Source: Bremerella sp. JC817
Lineage (GTDB): Bacteria > Planctomycetota > Planctomycetia > Pirellulales > Pirellulaceae
DNA: 64,000 nucleotides
Reading direction: 5' to 3'
NCBI RefSeq assembly: GCF_040718835.1
Contig: NZ_JBFEFG010000268.1
Location: 372,001 to 436,000, forward strand
Shown in pieces: positions 1 through 8,794 of the stretch. The notes beneath the pieces are model-generated. The model was not told the origin of the DNA and searched no databases. It was given only the letters and a program-made list of their open reading frames with translations. The position numbers were made by a program, and so were the translations under genes. Position 1 is the stretch's first letter. Each line of letters starts with the position of its first letter.

Positions 1-1
1 T

Positions 2-2698
2 CACGGATACGGCATTCAAAAAGACGCGATCGCGGCCGACGACCAATACCTTTACTGTGCTCAGGATGGTTTTTCGTGGGGCGGTAACAAGGGGATCGAT
101 CTCGGTAGCGACGACTGGAAGGCGACCTGGAAGCTGACGATCGTGCGCTACGATATTCAAACGGGTCGACTGGTTGAGTTTCCCGGAAAGCAGCGTGGAA
201 TCGAAGTCGATGAAATGGAAGTCGGTCCCGGCTCGGCACATCCTGATCTGACCGACTTCAACCTGGGCGGTCTCGCCGTTCACGACGGCAAGCTTTACGT
301 TGGCTCGCGAGACGAAGGCAAGGTCCTGGTACTCGACGCCGACACTGGAAAGCAGGTCGATCAAATTAACCTCTCAGGCGTGCGTCATCTGGCGTCTGGT
401 CCATCACTGTATGCCGCCACCGATACTGGAGTAGTTCGACTGCCAGATGGAAAAAGAATGGTCGACGCGAACAAAATGGACCTGACCGGGCTCACGGTTG
501 CTGCCAACGGCGATATTCTGGTGAGCGATGCCAAGCGTCATCAGATCATCCGCTTCGATGCTAATGGCAAACAGCTTTCCACCCTTGGAACACCTGGCGG
601 CGCGTACAAAGGGACCTACGATCCAACTCGGATGGTGAACCCGGCCGGTCTTGCGTTCGGTCCGGATGGCAAACTTTGGGTCACCGAAGATCGCTGGAAT
701 CCGAAACGTATTTTTGCGTGGGATCTGACTGGCGAGCCGCATGTTGTCTACGAGAAGTTTGGCATGCCGCATTACGGCGGAGATGGTTCCGGCTTCGATC
801 CAGAGAATCCGCGACGTTGGATTGGACTTGGCTGTTTCTGGGATGTCGACATCGCCGCTGGAACGGCTCGACCGACGTCGATCCTTTCTCTGGAAGAAGG
901 GCATTTCGGAAACTACGAACCGCAGTGCTACCAATTCTTCCGCCAGGATGGACGGACGTTCGTTTGTGCCCGTGGCAAGATTTCGTTGATCTCGGAAGTC
1001 TTGCCCGATGGCACCTTGCACGACCTGGCGGCAACGGCTGGTACGCATCACTTTGGTTACGGCTGCGACTGGGATCCACCGCAGGCATACATCGACGCCT
1101 TCTATGCCAAGTGGCCTGAGAAGCGTGCTGGTGAGAAACCTGGTCGCAAAGGGGAAGGGAAGCCCTGGTCGCAGCGTGGCATGGGTGTGTTGTGGGTCGA
1201 TCGGAATGGTGACGGCAAGTCTCAAGCCAAAGAGTTCGACTTCAGCGAAGGAGAACAATATGGCGGCGGGGCCTGGGGGCACCTTCAGAACTCGCTCACA
1301 TTTGTCATGCCTGTCTCGACGGACGATCAGGTCAGCATCGTCACGATCGAGCCGCAAGGCTTTCTGGCCAATGGCGTCCCCAACTATGGTTCGCTCGAAG
1401 CCGCGATCGCCAAGGCGACGCCGATCGATCTTAGCCCAGGCTACAAACGAAGTGGAGTTTCGACCATCCAAGATCGTTTCGGCCGCATGCTATTGAACTC
1501 CGATCCGGAAATGAATGCCTATTGGATCGACCGCCCAGGAATTGAACCATTACCCGCCTCCCAGCCGAAGCGCAATGGTACCCATCTCTGGAGCTTTCCA
1601 AACCAATGGAGCGACGTGCATGGTTCGCACCATGCGCCGTTGCCCAAGCCTGGCGTGATGCAAGGAACGATGGCGTATTTGGGCGTCGCCCCGCTGGACG
1701 AAGAAAGCGATGTGGTCTTCCTTAACGGCAACCATGGCCGCTGTTTTCTACTGACAACCGACGGGTTGTATCTCGATGAAGCGTTCGTCGATGTCCGCGT
1801 CAGCTACTTAATGAATGAATACCGCCTCGGCGGAGAGATCTTCGGCGGAAGCTTCGGCCGGTCCTTGTCGGACGGAACGTTCTACGTCCAGATTGGGCAC
1901 GGTCCGTATCGCATCTACGAACTGGAAGGACTCGGACAAACCAAGCGGATGAAGGGCTCGCTTGCGGTGACGCGGCAACAGGTGCTCGCCGCGCAGCAAC
2001 AAACCCTGCGTCAGGCATCCGAGCAACAAGCATCCCGTAACGCCGAGTTCCCTGGCAAGATTGCCTGGGACAAAGATGGCAAGTTCAAGGTGGAAGTCAG
2101 TGCTGAGATCGTTGCGGATCAAATGCAACTAACCTGGCAGGTCCAGGACCGATCTCCTTGGGTGAACAACGGTCGCGACTGGACGAAGCTCTTCGCGACG
2201 GGGGACTCGGTCGACTTCCAGTTTGCCACGAACCATGAAGCCAACCCCAAACGACGTGATCCGGTCCCAGGAGATAAACGCCTGCTGATCGCTCCGCATG
2301 ATGGCCAACCGCTGGTTGTCTTATACGAACATCGCCTGCCGGAAAAGCAGCAGGGCAATGCGATCGAGTTCACGTCGCCTTGGCGAGCCGAAACCGTTGA
2401 TAATGTTCAGAAACTGCAGAATGCCAACGTAGAAGTTCGCCAGTCCAACGGCGGCTATCATGTCACCGCCACCGTCCCGCTGAAAGATCTCGGTTTCGAT
2501 CCACAGCCGGGGATTGCCTATCGGGGCGACTTTGGAGTGACCTATGGCAACGCGGAAGGGACCGACACCAATCTGCGGAGCTACTGGTCGAACGGGAGCA
2601 CCGGGCTGGTCGACGATATCCCCGGCGAGATCATGCTCTCGCCAGGGTTGTGGGGAACGATCAACTTTCGTGCTGCGGCGGAATCCGATAAGCCGTAG
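2..2698 (+). CDS. NHL-repeat exported protein with EF-hand loop and CBM9-like C-terminus (5' partial)
   Basis: The reading frame is open from base 2, so the true start lies upstream; a GTG at 143 is only an internal codon. At least 898 residues are present. The N-terminal half carries beta-propeller NHL-type blades (for example [43 protein letters not shown]). A canonical EF-hand-type loop [14 protein letters not shown] lies near nt 1197-1240. The last ~200 residues look like a family 9 carbohydrate-binding / DOMON-type sandwich ([17 protein letters not shown] ... [14 protein letters not shown]). Proteins of this architecture are common among exported planctomycete proteins and may bind or process polysaccharide, but no catalytic motif is visible. 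The stop at 2696-2698 is 14 bp from the convergent esterase stop. Confidence 0.85.
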   Translation, partial: HGYGIQKDAIAADDQYLYCAQDGFSWGGNKGIDLGSDDWKATWKLTIVRYDIQTGRLVEFPGKQRGIEVDEMEVGPGSAHPDLTDFNLGGLAVHDGKLYVGSRDEGKVLVLDADTGKQVDQINLSGVRHLASGPSLYAATDTGVVRLPDGKRMVDANKMDLTGLTVAANGDILVSDAKRHQIIRFDANGKQLSTLGTPGGAYKGTYDPTRMVNPAGLAFGPDGKLWVTEDRWNPKRIFAWDLTGEPHVVYEKFGMPHYGGDGSGFDPENPRRWIGLGCFWDVDIAAGTARPTSILSLEEGHFGNYEPQCYQFFRQDGRTFVCARGKISLISEVLPDGTLHDLAATAGTHHFGYGCDWDPPQAYIDAFYAKWPEKRAGEKPGRKGEGKPWSQRGMGVLWVDRNGDGKSQAKEFDFSEGEQYGGGAWGHLQNSLTFVMPVSTDDQVSIVTIEPQGFLANGVPNYGSLEAAIAKATPIDLSPGYKRSGVSTIQDRFGRMLLNSDPEMNAYWIDRPGIEPLPASQPKRNGTHLWSFPNQWSDVHGSHHAPLPKPGVMQGTMAYLGVAPLDEESDVVFLNGNHGRCFLLTTDGLYLDEAFVDVRVSYLMNEYRLGGEIFGGSFGRSLSDGTFYVQIGHGPYRIYELEGLGQTKRMKGSLAVTRQQVLAAQQQTLRQASEQQASRNAEFPGKIAWDKDGKFKVEVSAEIVADQMQLTWQVQDRSPWVNNGRDWTKLFATGDSVDFQFATNHEANPKRRDPVPGDKRLLIAPHDGQPLVVLYEHRLPEKQQGNAIEFTSPWRAETVDNVQKLQNANVEVRQSNGGYHVTATVPLKDLGFDPQPGIAYRGDFGVTYGNAEGTDTNLRSYWSNGSTGLVDDIPGEIMLSPGLWGTINFRAAAESDKP

Positions 2699-2712
2699 CG
2701 CATGTTGTATCG

Positions 2713-3534
2713 TTATTGATCGCCGCTCTTGCTTTGCAGGTCGAGGTAGGCCTTGGCATAGCGGCGACCGAACTCACGATACGACTTGGCGTTGAAATGC
2801 ACCTTGTCCCCCTTGTGTGTCAAACCATCGGAACTGACGAACGCACTATTACCATCGCTTTTGGCGATGGCTTGATGGGCCTGATCGACTTGCTGCTTGG
2901 CTTCGTTCCAAGGGCTTTCCTCGAACTTGCCTAGCTGTCCGATGATGAAGGGAACATCTTCCGCATCGAGTTCCTTCCGCACGCGAGCGATCAGTTCGGT
3001 CAGCTTCTGCTGATAGATCTCGGACTTGCCTTTGCCCGAGTCCGCCTCTCCCTGATGCCATAGAATCCCTTTCAGCTCACCCGCTTTCAGGGCAGCCTTG
3101 GCACGCTTCAAGGCATCGTCGTACGGATGCGTGTTGGTTGCCTTGTCGCGGGCTCCAGGGCTCCAACTTGCGATGGGCGAACCACCAACAGCACACGGAA
3201 TCAAACCGATGGTCACATCTGGATTCGCTTTGGAGACTTCCAGCCCAAACGTACGCCCCAGTCCGACGCCCACCATCTTTGGCTTGTCGAAGTGCAGCGG
3301 ATCGACGGCAGGCACCCATTGGCCTTCCTTGTTGAACATCAACACTTTTGGATTCTCGATCTGATCGTCAGGCGTCACCTTGCCGCGGCCTGCCATGTTC
3401 GATTGGCCAATCAAAAGGAAGAGGTGAAAGTTTTCTTTCTTCGGAACTTTGACTTCCTCGGCCAACGATGGCGCGACGACGTACGACAAGAGCAGGAGGG
3501 CGAACAAGCTTGTTCGAGGGAGTGAATGCAACAT
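2713..3534 (-). CDS. Exported SGNH-type carbohydrate esterase (sialate O-acetylesterase-like, DUF303)
   Basis: 273 residues from the ATG at 3534. This start was chosen because it opens directly on a signal peptide (MLHSLPRTSLFALLLLSYVV, cleavage near SLAEE); the frame is open 45 codons further but that extension is unlike a signal sequence. Block I of the SGNH fold is seen as LIGQSNMAGRG with nucleophile Ser45, block III as WHQGEADSGKG, and the C-terminal catalytic His in DKVHFNAKSYREFG. The family removes acetyl groups from sugars such as sialic acid or xylan. It is a single gene, divergent from the PLP enzyme at 3721 and convergent with the NHL protein. The sugar substrate cannot be told from sequence. 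Confidence 0.85.
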   Translation of the reverse strand: MLHSLPRTSLFALLLLSYVVAPSLAEEVKVPKKENFHLFLLIGQSNMAGRGKVTPDDQIENPKVLMFNKEGQWVPAVDPLHFDKPKMVGVGLGRTFGLEVSKANPDVTIGLIPCAVGGSPIASWSPGARDKATNTHPYDDALKRAKAALKAGELKGILWHQGEADSGKGKSEIYQQKLTELIARVRKELDAEDVPFIIGQLGKFEESPWNEAKQQVDQAHQAIAKSDGNSAFVSSDGLTHKGDKVHFNAKSYREFGRRYAKAYLDLQSKSGDQ

Positions 3535-3720
3535 GGGGCCATTCTTGGGTTGAAGGTGGGTGGCAATTTCCGACGAAGACAGGAAGAGAAACGCGGAATG
3601 GAGCCGCGATGGGGTCCTCCTTACTTTAACCCGTTTCGAATTGAATTTATACTTCGGAATTGCCCACAACGTGATCGCGAGCGCATCGCAGATCGCCGGG
3701 CGACGCCTTTCCTATTCTGA

Positions 3721-4647
3721 ATGCCAATGATCGATCCACTTGCAATTCTGGCCGGAAGCCGTGTTACGACGCCTTTGGTTCCTATTACCTTGCCAGAATA
3801 TGGCGTGCCGGTGTGGTGCAAGCTCGAGTTTCTGAATCCCAGCGGTTCGACGAAAGATCGTATTGCTCGGTATATCTTGTCGAAAGCAGTCCGTAGTGGC
3901 CGGTTGAAGCCAGGTGACCGTGTCGTGGAAGCATCCAGCGGTTCCACGAGTATCGCCTTCGCGTTGGCATCGGCGCAGCTCGGACTCTCGTTCACGGCCA
4001 TCATGCCGGAAAGTGTCAGTCCGGAACGCGTGAAAATCATCAAGGCGTATGGAGCCAAGGTCGAACTGACGCCCGCCGATGAAGGCATCGATGCTTCGAT
4101 TAAGTTGGCCGAGAAACTTGCCGCCGAACAAGACGCGTTCTGGCCACAACAGTTCTCGAACCCCGACAATGCCAAAGCTCACCGTGACGAAACGGCCGCC
4201 GAGGTTCTTTGTCAGATCCCGAGCGGATACGTCGATATCTTCGTCAGTGGCGTTGGCACCGGCGGAACTTTGGTGGGCGTAACGCAGGGGCTGCTCTCGG
4301 CCGGATGCGATGTCGTGCCGGTGTTGGCCCGTCCGGTCAGTAACAAGTTGATCTCCGACGTCGAATGTTGCAGCTTCAGCAAGCGCATCCCAGGCGTTGT
4401 CGATGGGCTGTCCGATATCTTCCAGGAAGCTCAACTGCAGAAGCTGATTGAATTCGAGATCTCGGATGAAGACGCCATCGTCGCCACGCGTCGTTTGATC
4501 CAAGCAGGCTTCCCCGTCGGACCCAGCTCTGGGCTCAATTATCTGGCCGCAGTGCGTGCCTACAAAGAACGGGGCGGAACTCCAGTCTGTCTGACCGTCT
4601 TCCCCGATCGCATGGAACGCTATTTCTCGACGGATCTATTTCAGTAG
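3721..4647 (+). CDS. PLP-dependent cysteine synthase family enzyme, atypical SGSTS loop
   Basis: 308 residues, fold type II PLP enzyme of the CysK/CysM/Cds1 group. The Schiff-base Lys45 sits in NPSGSTKDRIA, and the phosphate-binding Gly loop is SGVGTGGT. The usual TSGNTG substrate loop reads SSGSTS here, which resembles the Cds1-like cysteine desulfhydrase branch more than classical O-acetylserine sulfhydrylase, so synthesis versus degradation of cysteine is open. Length is normal for the family. It starts with ATG at 3721 (a second ATG at 3727 is possible; no good Shine-Dalgarno for either). It stands alone between the esterase and the FG-GAP gene. No sulfur assimilation genes are adjacent. 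Confidence 0.85.
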   Translation: MPMIDPLAILAGSRVTTPLVPITLPEYGVPVWCKLEFLNPSGSTKDRIARYILSKAVRSGRLKPGDRVVEASSGSTSIAFALASAQLGLSFTAIMPESVSPERVKIIKAYGAKVELTPADEGIDASIKLAEKLAAEQDAFWPQQFSNPDNAKAHRDETAAEVLCQIPSGYVDIFVSGVGTGGTLVGVTQGLLSAGCDVVPVLARPVSNKLISDVECCSFSKRIPGVVDGLSDIFQEAQLQKLIEFEISDEDAIVATRRLIQAGFPVGPSSGLNYLAAVRAYKERGGTPVCLTVFPDRMERYFSTDLFQ

Positions 4648-4813
4648 AGCAGTCATTCAACGAAGTAGCTTTCAACCGCCGTTCGGCCCAGACTTGCGAG
4701 CGGCGCTGTTCATCTGCGATGATTGAGACTTACCGCAAGATGTCTCACCGTGCGAACGTTGCCTGCGCCAACCAGTGTGCAGCATCGCATGCCGCTACTT
4801 CAAGATTGTCCCC

Positions 4814-6109
4814 ATGCTCATTCGTCTCGTTCTGTTGATCGTGCTTGCGATTGGCATTCCGATCACCGCGATGGTGATCGGCCCCAGTCTGCGGCAGAAG
4901 ATCGATCCCGCAAAACTCTATTCTGGCGGTACCTCGTATCCTGCGACGAAGGTCCCATTCACCTTCGAGCCCACCCAGCCGCAGTTTCCTGGGTTGCCTC
5001 AAATCACCAATGTCCAAGTCGTCGACTTCGATCAAGATGGTCAGAATGAAATCATTGCGTGCGATTCGCTCGGTAGCCAGATTCTGTTACTCAAACGACG
5101 GTCCGACGGAAGCTGGGAGGAATCGACGCTGATCGCCGACGTCGCCGCGCCAGCGCATGCGACGGTCGTAGATATCGATCAAGATGGCGACCTTGACGTC
5201 ATTGTCTCGGTGCTGGGAAATATCCTTCCCGACGACAGTGTTGTTGGACGCGTCGAACTATTCGAGAACAACGATGGTGAATTCCAGCGACATGTCATTC
5301 TGGATGATGTACGACGGGTGGCGGATGTTCAGCCCGGCGACTTCGATGGCGATGGCGACCTCGACCTGGCGGTTGCCGTCTTCGGCTATTCGCGAGGTTC
5401 GGTCCTCTGGCTAGAGAACCTGGGTGACTTCTCGTTTCGTGATCACCTTCTGCTGAGTGCCCCGGGGACGATCCACGTGCCCGTTGGTGACTTCGATCAA
5501 GACGGCGACCTCGACATCGCAGCGATCGTCACGCAAGACGAGGAAGAGCTGTGGGCCTTCGAGAATCTCGGCAGCGGTGAGTTTCGTCCGCGCTTACTTT
5601 GGATGACGTACAACCTCGATTCTGGCAGCGCTGGTCTGGTCGCTGCGGATCTGGATCAGGACGGCGATCTCGACTTTATTCTGCCTGCCGGTGACAACCT
5701 GGAAGATTTCGATGCCTACCCTCAGCCTTATCACGGGTGCTATTGGTTCGAGAACCAAGGAGACTGGAAGTTTGTCGAGCATCGGATATCGGATCTCGGT
5801 GGAACTTACGCGGCCTCGGTCGCGGACATTAATGGGGACAAACATCTCGACGTGGTGCTAGTCAGCCTGACCAACAATTGGCTAAATCCAGAGAACGCCA
5901 GTGTGGTCTGGCTCGAAAACGATGGCCAACAGAACTTCACCCCATGGCAGGTCGCGGCGGAACCTCTGCACTTGGTGACGGTAGCCACCGGAGATGTCGA
6001 TGGAGACGGAACGGCAGACATCGTTTCCGGAAGTTTGAATGTTCGCCGACCACACCGACACCTAGGGCGGGTGAGCGTCTGGCGTAATCATCAAGGACAG
6101 CAGCCATGA
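4814..6109 (+). CDS. FG-GAP/VCBS-repeat protein, membrane-anchored or exported
   Basis: 431 residues from ATG 4814, which begins with an uncleaved or cleavable hydrophobic segment (MLIRLVLLIVLAIGIPITAM); an in-frame GTG at 4775 would put 13 polar residues before it and is less likely. About seven Asp-rich calcium-type loops recur, e.g. DFDQDGQNEI, DIDQDGDLDVI, DFDGDGDLDLA, DFDQDGDLDIA, DLDQDGDLDFI and DVDGDGTADIV, giving an integrin-alpha-like beta-propeller. No enzyme motif is present. Its stop overlaps the next start as ATGA (6106-6109), so it is translationally coupled to the TPR protein and the two probably act together at the cell surface or periplasm. Confidence 0.88.
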   Translation: MLIRLVLLIVLAIGIPITAMVIGPSLRQKIDPAKLYSGGTSYPATKVPFTFEPTQPQFPGLPQITNVQVVDFDQDGQNEIIACDSLGSQILLLKRRSDGSWEESTLIADVAAPAHATVVDIDQDGDLDVIVSVLGNILPDDSVVGRVELFENNDGEFQRHVILDDVRRVADVQPGDFDGDGDLDLAVAVFGYSRGSVLWLENLGDFSFRDHLLLSAPGTIHVPVGDFDQDGDLDIAAIVTQDEEELWAFENLGSGEFRPRLLWMTYNLDSGSAGLVAADLDQDGDLDFILPAGDNLEDFDAYPQPYHGCYWFENQGDWKFVEHRISDLGGTYAASVADINGDKHLDVVLVSLTNNWLNPENASVVWLENDGQQNFTPWQVAAEPLHLVTVATGDVDGDGTADIVSGSLNVRRPHRHLGRVSVWRNHQGQQP

Positions 6110-7497
6110 AGTACGCCACGATTGCCTTACTGATTTTGGTCGTGCTGGAAGCAATCGGGGCAGGCATCTACCTGTCCAGTGAAGCGGCTCGTACGATTCC
6201 GCTGGTTCCTACGGAAGAACTTGCCGATCCAACCATCATGCCGCAAATCGAAGCACTTGCCGAGCAAGCATCCAATGGCACCGCGGACGATTGGCGCATC
6301 TACGGCGAGGCCCTCATCGGCAAAGGCTTCTATGCCCATGCCGAACCTGCCTTCCGCGAGGCACTTCGGCAAGATCCTGAAAACTTCGACGCGATGTTTG
6401 GGTTGGCTTTCTGCCTCGATCGCATGGGACGCATGCAGGAAAGCAGCGTTGCCTACAGCAAAGTGGTTCAGGCACCGTCCGAGTCGCCAGAGCAACAAAT
6501 CGGACAAATCAACGCGTTGTTTGCCATGGGACGAAACGCGTTACGAGAAGACGCGCCGGAAGACGCGCAGCGATACTTCCAGCAAAACGAAGACTATCCG
6601 GCCGCAGAATACCAGCTTGCCAAGCTGGCGATACGCTCAGGACACGCCGACAAGGCGTTGCCGATCATCGAAAAGAACTTGGCGAACATCCCTTACTCGC
6701 TGGGCTTTCATTTTCTCAACCAGCGCGCCCAAACCGAACTCGGCAATACAGAAAGAGCCTATCTCGCGGCGGCTATGGTCGAGCGGTCCGCCTATCTCGT
6801 TTCGCAAAACTTCAACACCAACTATGTCGCGCCGTTGGACGAAAGCACTGGCCTTTCCGGCAAGTTAAGCGAACTCCACCTGGCCGCCCTGGATAACGAC
6901 ACCTCCAAAGTCATTGAGATCGCCGAAGCGATCGATCGCGAGGCCATGGATCATAATGTTTTCGTAGCAGACCTGGCGAAGTCAGAGCAGCTGAAGGCAT
7001 ACATTCAAGCCAACGATACAGAGAAAGCGTTGGCACTGATCGAACGACTTCGTGAAAAAGGACGAATCGATGCCGTGACTCTGGAAGCGGAAGGGGATGC
7101 GAAGCTTCAGTCCGGTAGCGCTGAGGAAGCAGTCCAGCTTTGGCAACGTGCGGTTCAACTCAGTCCGTCCGAGGCACTGCATGTCAAACTCGCAAAGCAG
7201 TTGCCCGATCGCAGCGACTATCACCAAAGTCGAGCTGCCATGATGCGGGGCCTTCACGAATTTCGCCGTAACCGGATACGCGGGGCGATTCCGCATTTTG
7301 AGGAAGCGATCCAGCTCGATCCAACGAACGGTCGGGCGATGTTTTATCTGGGCGAAATGCAGTTCTATCTCGACGAGTTCGATCAGGCTGCCGAGGCCTA
7401 TCGGGCTTGCCTTGAGCAGATGCCAACGCATGGACGTGCCATCAATCGCCTGAAGTTTCTGGATAGTCGAGAGAGCAAGCCAGACCCTGGCACCTAA
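6106..7497 (+). CDS. TPR-repeat protein with N-terminal membrane anchor
   Basis: 463 residues. An N-terminal hydrophobic stretch (YATIALLILVVLEAIGAGIYL) acts as signal anchor, followed by tetratricopeptide repeats: residues ~60-120 (FYAHAEPAFREALRQDPENFDAMFGLAF), ~330-350 and ~385-450 (AIPHFEEAIQLDPTNGRAMFYLG). Coupled by a 4-bp ATGA overlap to the FG-GAP gene upstream. TPR scaffolds mediate protein contacts, so it is the likely partner of that protein; the process is unknown. It ends at 7497, followed by a 190-bp A+T-richer gap. Confidence 0.86.
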   Translation: MKYATIALLILVVLEAIGAGIYLSSEAARTIPLVPTEELADPTIMPQIEALAEQASNGTADDWRIYGEALIGKGFYAHAEPAFREALRQDPENFDAMFGLAFCLDRMGRMQESSVAYSKVVQAPSESPEQQIGQINALFAMGRNALREDAPEDAQRYFQQNEDYPAAEYQLAKLAIRSGHADKALPIIEKNLANIPYSLGFHFLNQRAQTELGNTERAYLAAAMVERSAYLVSQNFNTNYVAPLDESTGLSGKLSELHLAALDNDTSKVIEIAEAIDREAMDHNVFVADLAKSEQLKAYIQANDTEKALALIERLREKGRIDAVTLEAEGDAKLQSGSAEEAVQLWQRAVQLSPSEALHVKLAKQLPDRSDYHQSRAAMMRGLHEFRRNRIRGAIPHFEEAIQLDPTNGRAMFYLGEMQFYLDEFDQAAEAYRACLEQMPTHGRAINRLKFLDSRESKPDPGT

Positions 7498-7557
7498 TTC
7501 ACACAAATTCCAGTTATTTCTTATTCTCTCTAACTGGTTAATTTGATACCCTACATA

Positions 7558-7579
7558 GGTGGCTAATTCTCTTGCCACC
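7558..7579. terminator. Weak hairpin downstream of the TPR gene
   Basis: GGTGGC (7558-7563) and GCCACC (7574-7579) pair as a 6-bp stem around a 10-nt loop in the otherwise A+T-rich 7498-7687 gap. There is no clear U-tract, so intrinsic termination is doubtful. Nothing else was recognised in the gap beyond the likely promoter region of the DUF1559 gene. Confidence 0.25.
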
Positions 7580-7687
7580 CACAACAAATGTGGATTCATG
7601 CATCATCGAATCTCACTAATCGACTAACTCCCCACCCTAATCGCCCCCCAATTCGAATAAATCCCCGTCATTCTACAGGAAGCCCCT

Positions 7688-8659
7688 ATGCCTGCCCGCT
7701 CACTTCGCGCCCTCGCGCGGAAGTCTGGCTTTACGCTTGTCGAACTCCTGGTGGTGATCGCCATCATTGGCGTGTTGATCGCCTTGCTCCTTCCCGCCGT
7801 TCAACAGGCTCGTGAAGCGGCCCGCCGAATCACCTGTTCCAACAACATGAAACAGATCGGTCTGGCACTGCACAACTATCACGACACCTTCAAAGTGTTT
7901 CCGCCTGGATATGTCGATTCCAATCCGGCATTCAATTCGGCAATCGATAGCGTGTCGAACCGGAACGGCCTTGCCTGGTCGGCATTGATTCTGCCATTCA
8001 TCGAGCAGAACGCATTGCACGATCAAATCGGAACGCAGACCAATGGATTCGGTTATCACTGGCAAGATAAGAACAACGACGACACCATGAACGACCCGAT
8101 CGATGCCGCCACGGTCGGGCTCGAGGCGTATAGCTGCCCATCCGATACGATGCCGCTGCTCAACAGTCGTCGTGGCAACTTCGGCAAGTCGAACTACAAA
8201 GCCAACGCAGGCAACAATGCGGCCCGCGACGGGAAGGGTGTGATGTTCGAGGCGTCGAAGCTTGGCATCCGCGACGTGACCGATGGAACCTCGAATACCA
8301 TGATGGTCGGCGAAGCCTGTGCCACGCCTGACTCCGGCACACTGAACTGTGGTGGTTCGGTCTGTAACTTCTCTGGCGGGCTTTGGATTGGTGCCCGTAT
8401 TGGACCAAGCACGCAGACTTGGCATACGGGTGTCTACACGTACGACGTGCTTTGCTTCGGCGGTTCCGGTGCCAACATGCTGATTAATCGCTCTGGCGCG
8501 AACTGGGGTGCCGACTGGATCAGTAGCAGCACGCACCCAGGCGGAATCATGTCGGTACAATGCGATGGAGCCGTCCGCTTCATTCCCGAAACCATCGACC
8601 TGACAATCTATCGACGCCTCCGTGACCGTCGCGACGGCGAAGTACTCGGCCAGTTCTAA
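7688..8659 (+). CDS. DUF1559 pseudopilin-like protein (copy 1)
   Basis: 323 residues. A short basic leader precedes a type IV pilin-type cleavage/methylation motif (SG-FTLVELLVVIAI) and a ~20-residue hydrophobic helix, then the planctomycete DUF1559 domain with the signature H-x9-DG near the C-terminus (HPGGIMSVQC-DG). Such proteins are processed by a prepilin peptidase and are thought to assemble in the periplasm or outer layers; their precise role is unknown and planctomycetes encode dozens to hundreds. This copy is monocistronic, ending in a strong intrinsic terminator at 8720-8757. Two further copies lie at 19310 and 53114. Confidence 0.93.
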   Translation: MPARSLRALARKSGFTLVELLVVIAIIGVLIALLLPAVQQAREAARRITCSNNMKQIGLALHNYHDTFKVFPPGYVDSNPAFNSAIDSVSNRNGLAWSALILPFIEQNALHDQIGTQTNGFGYHWQDKNNDDTMNDPIDAATVGLEAYSCPSDTMPLLNSRRGNFGKSNYKANAGNNAARDGKGVMFEASKLGIRDVTDGTSNTMMVGEACATPDSGTLNCGGSVCNFSGGLWIGARIGPSTQTWHTGVYTYDVLCFGGSGANMLINRSGANWGADWISSSTHPGGIMSVQCDGAVRFIPETIDLTIYRRLRDRRDGEVLGQF

Positions 8660-8719
8660 GCCATTACGCTTCACGCAAACAGATGGCCCCCGCGGCAAGC
8701 CCTCGGAGTGCCCACTTCA

Positions 8720-8757
8720 ACGCAGGAACACCCAGCCGTGTTCCTGCGTCGTCTTTT
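8720..8757 (+). terminator. Intrinsic terminator of DUF1559 copy 1
   Basis: A perfect 12-bp stem: ACGCAGGAACAC (8720-8731), 6-nt loop CCAGCC, GTGTTCCTGCGT (8738-8749), followed by CGTCTTTT (8750-8757). It lies 60 bp after the DUF1559 stop and before the FAD oxidoreductase start. This also argues against initiating the next gene upstream of 8795. Confidence 0.85.
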
Positions 8758-8794
8758 GCCCTCGTCGCTCCTCTCTCTTCTCTGGAGTCCTACC

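Noticed and set aside
404..1471. Long open frame on the minus strand inside the NHL-repeat gene
   Set aside because: No protein-like composition or motifs; it is the complement of a well-supported gene with continuous NHL and CBM9-like features.
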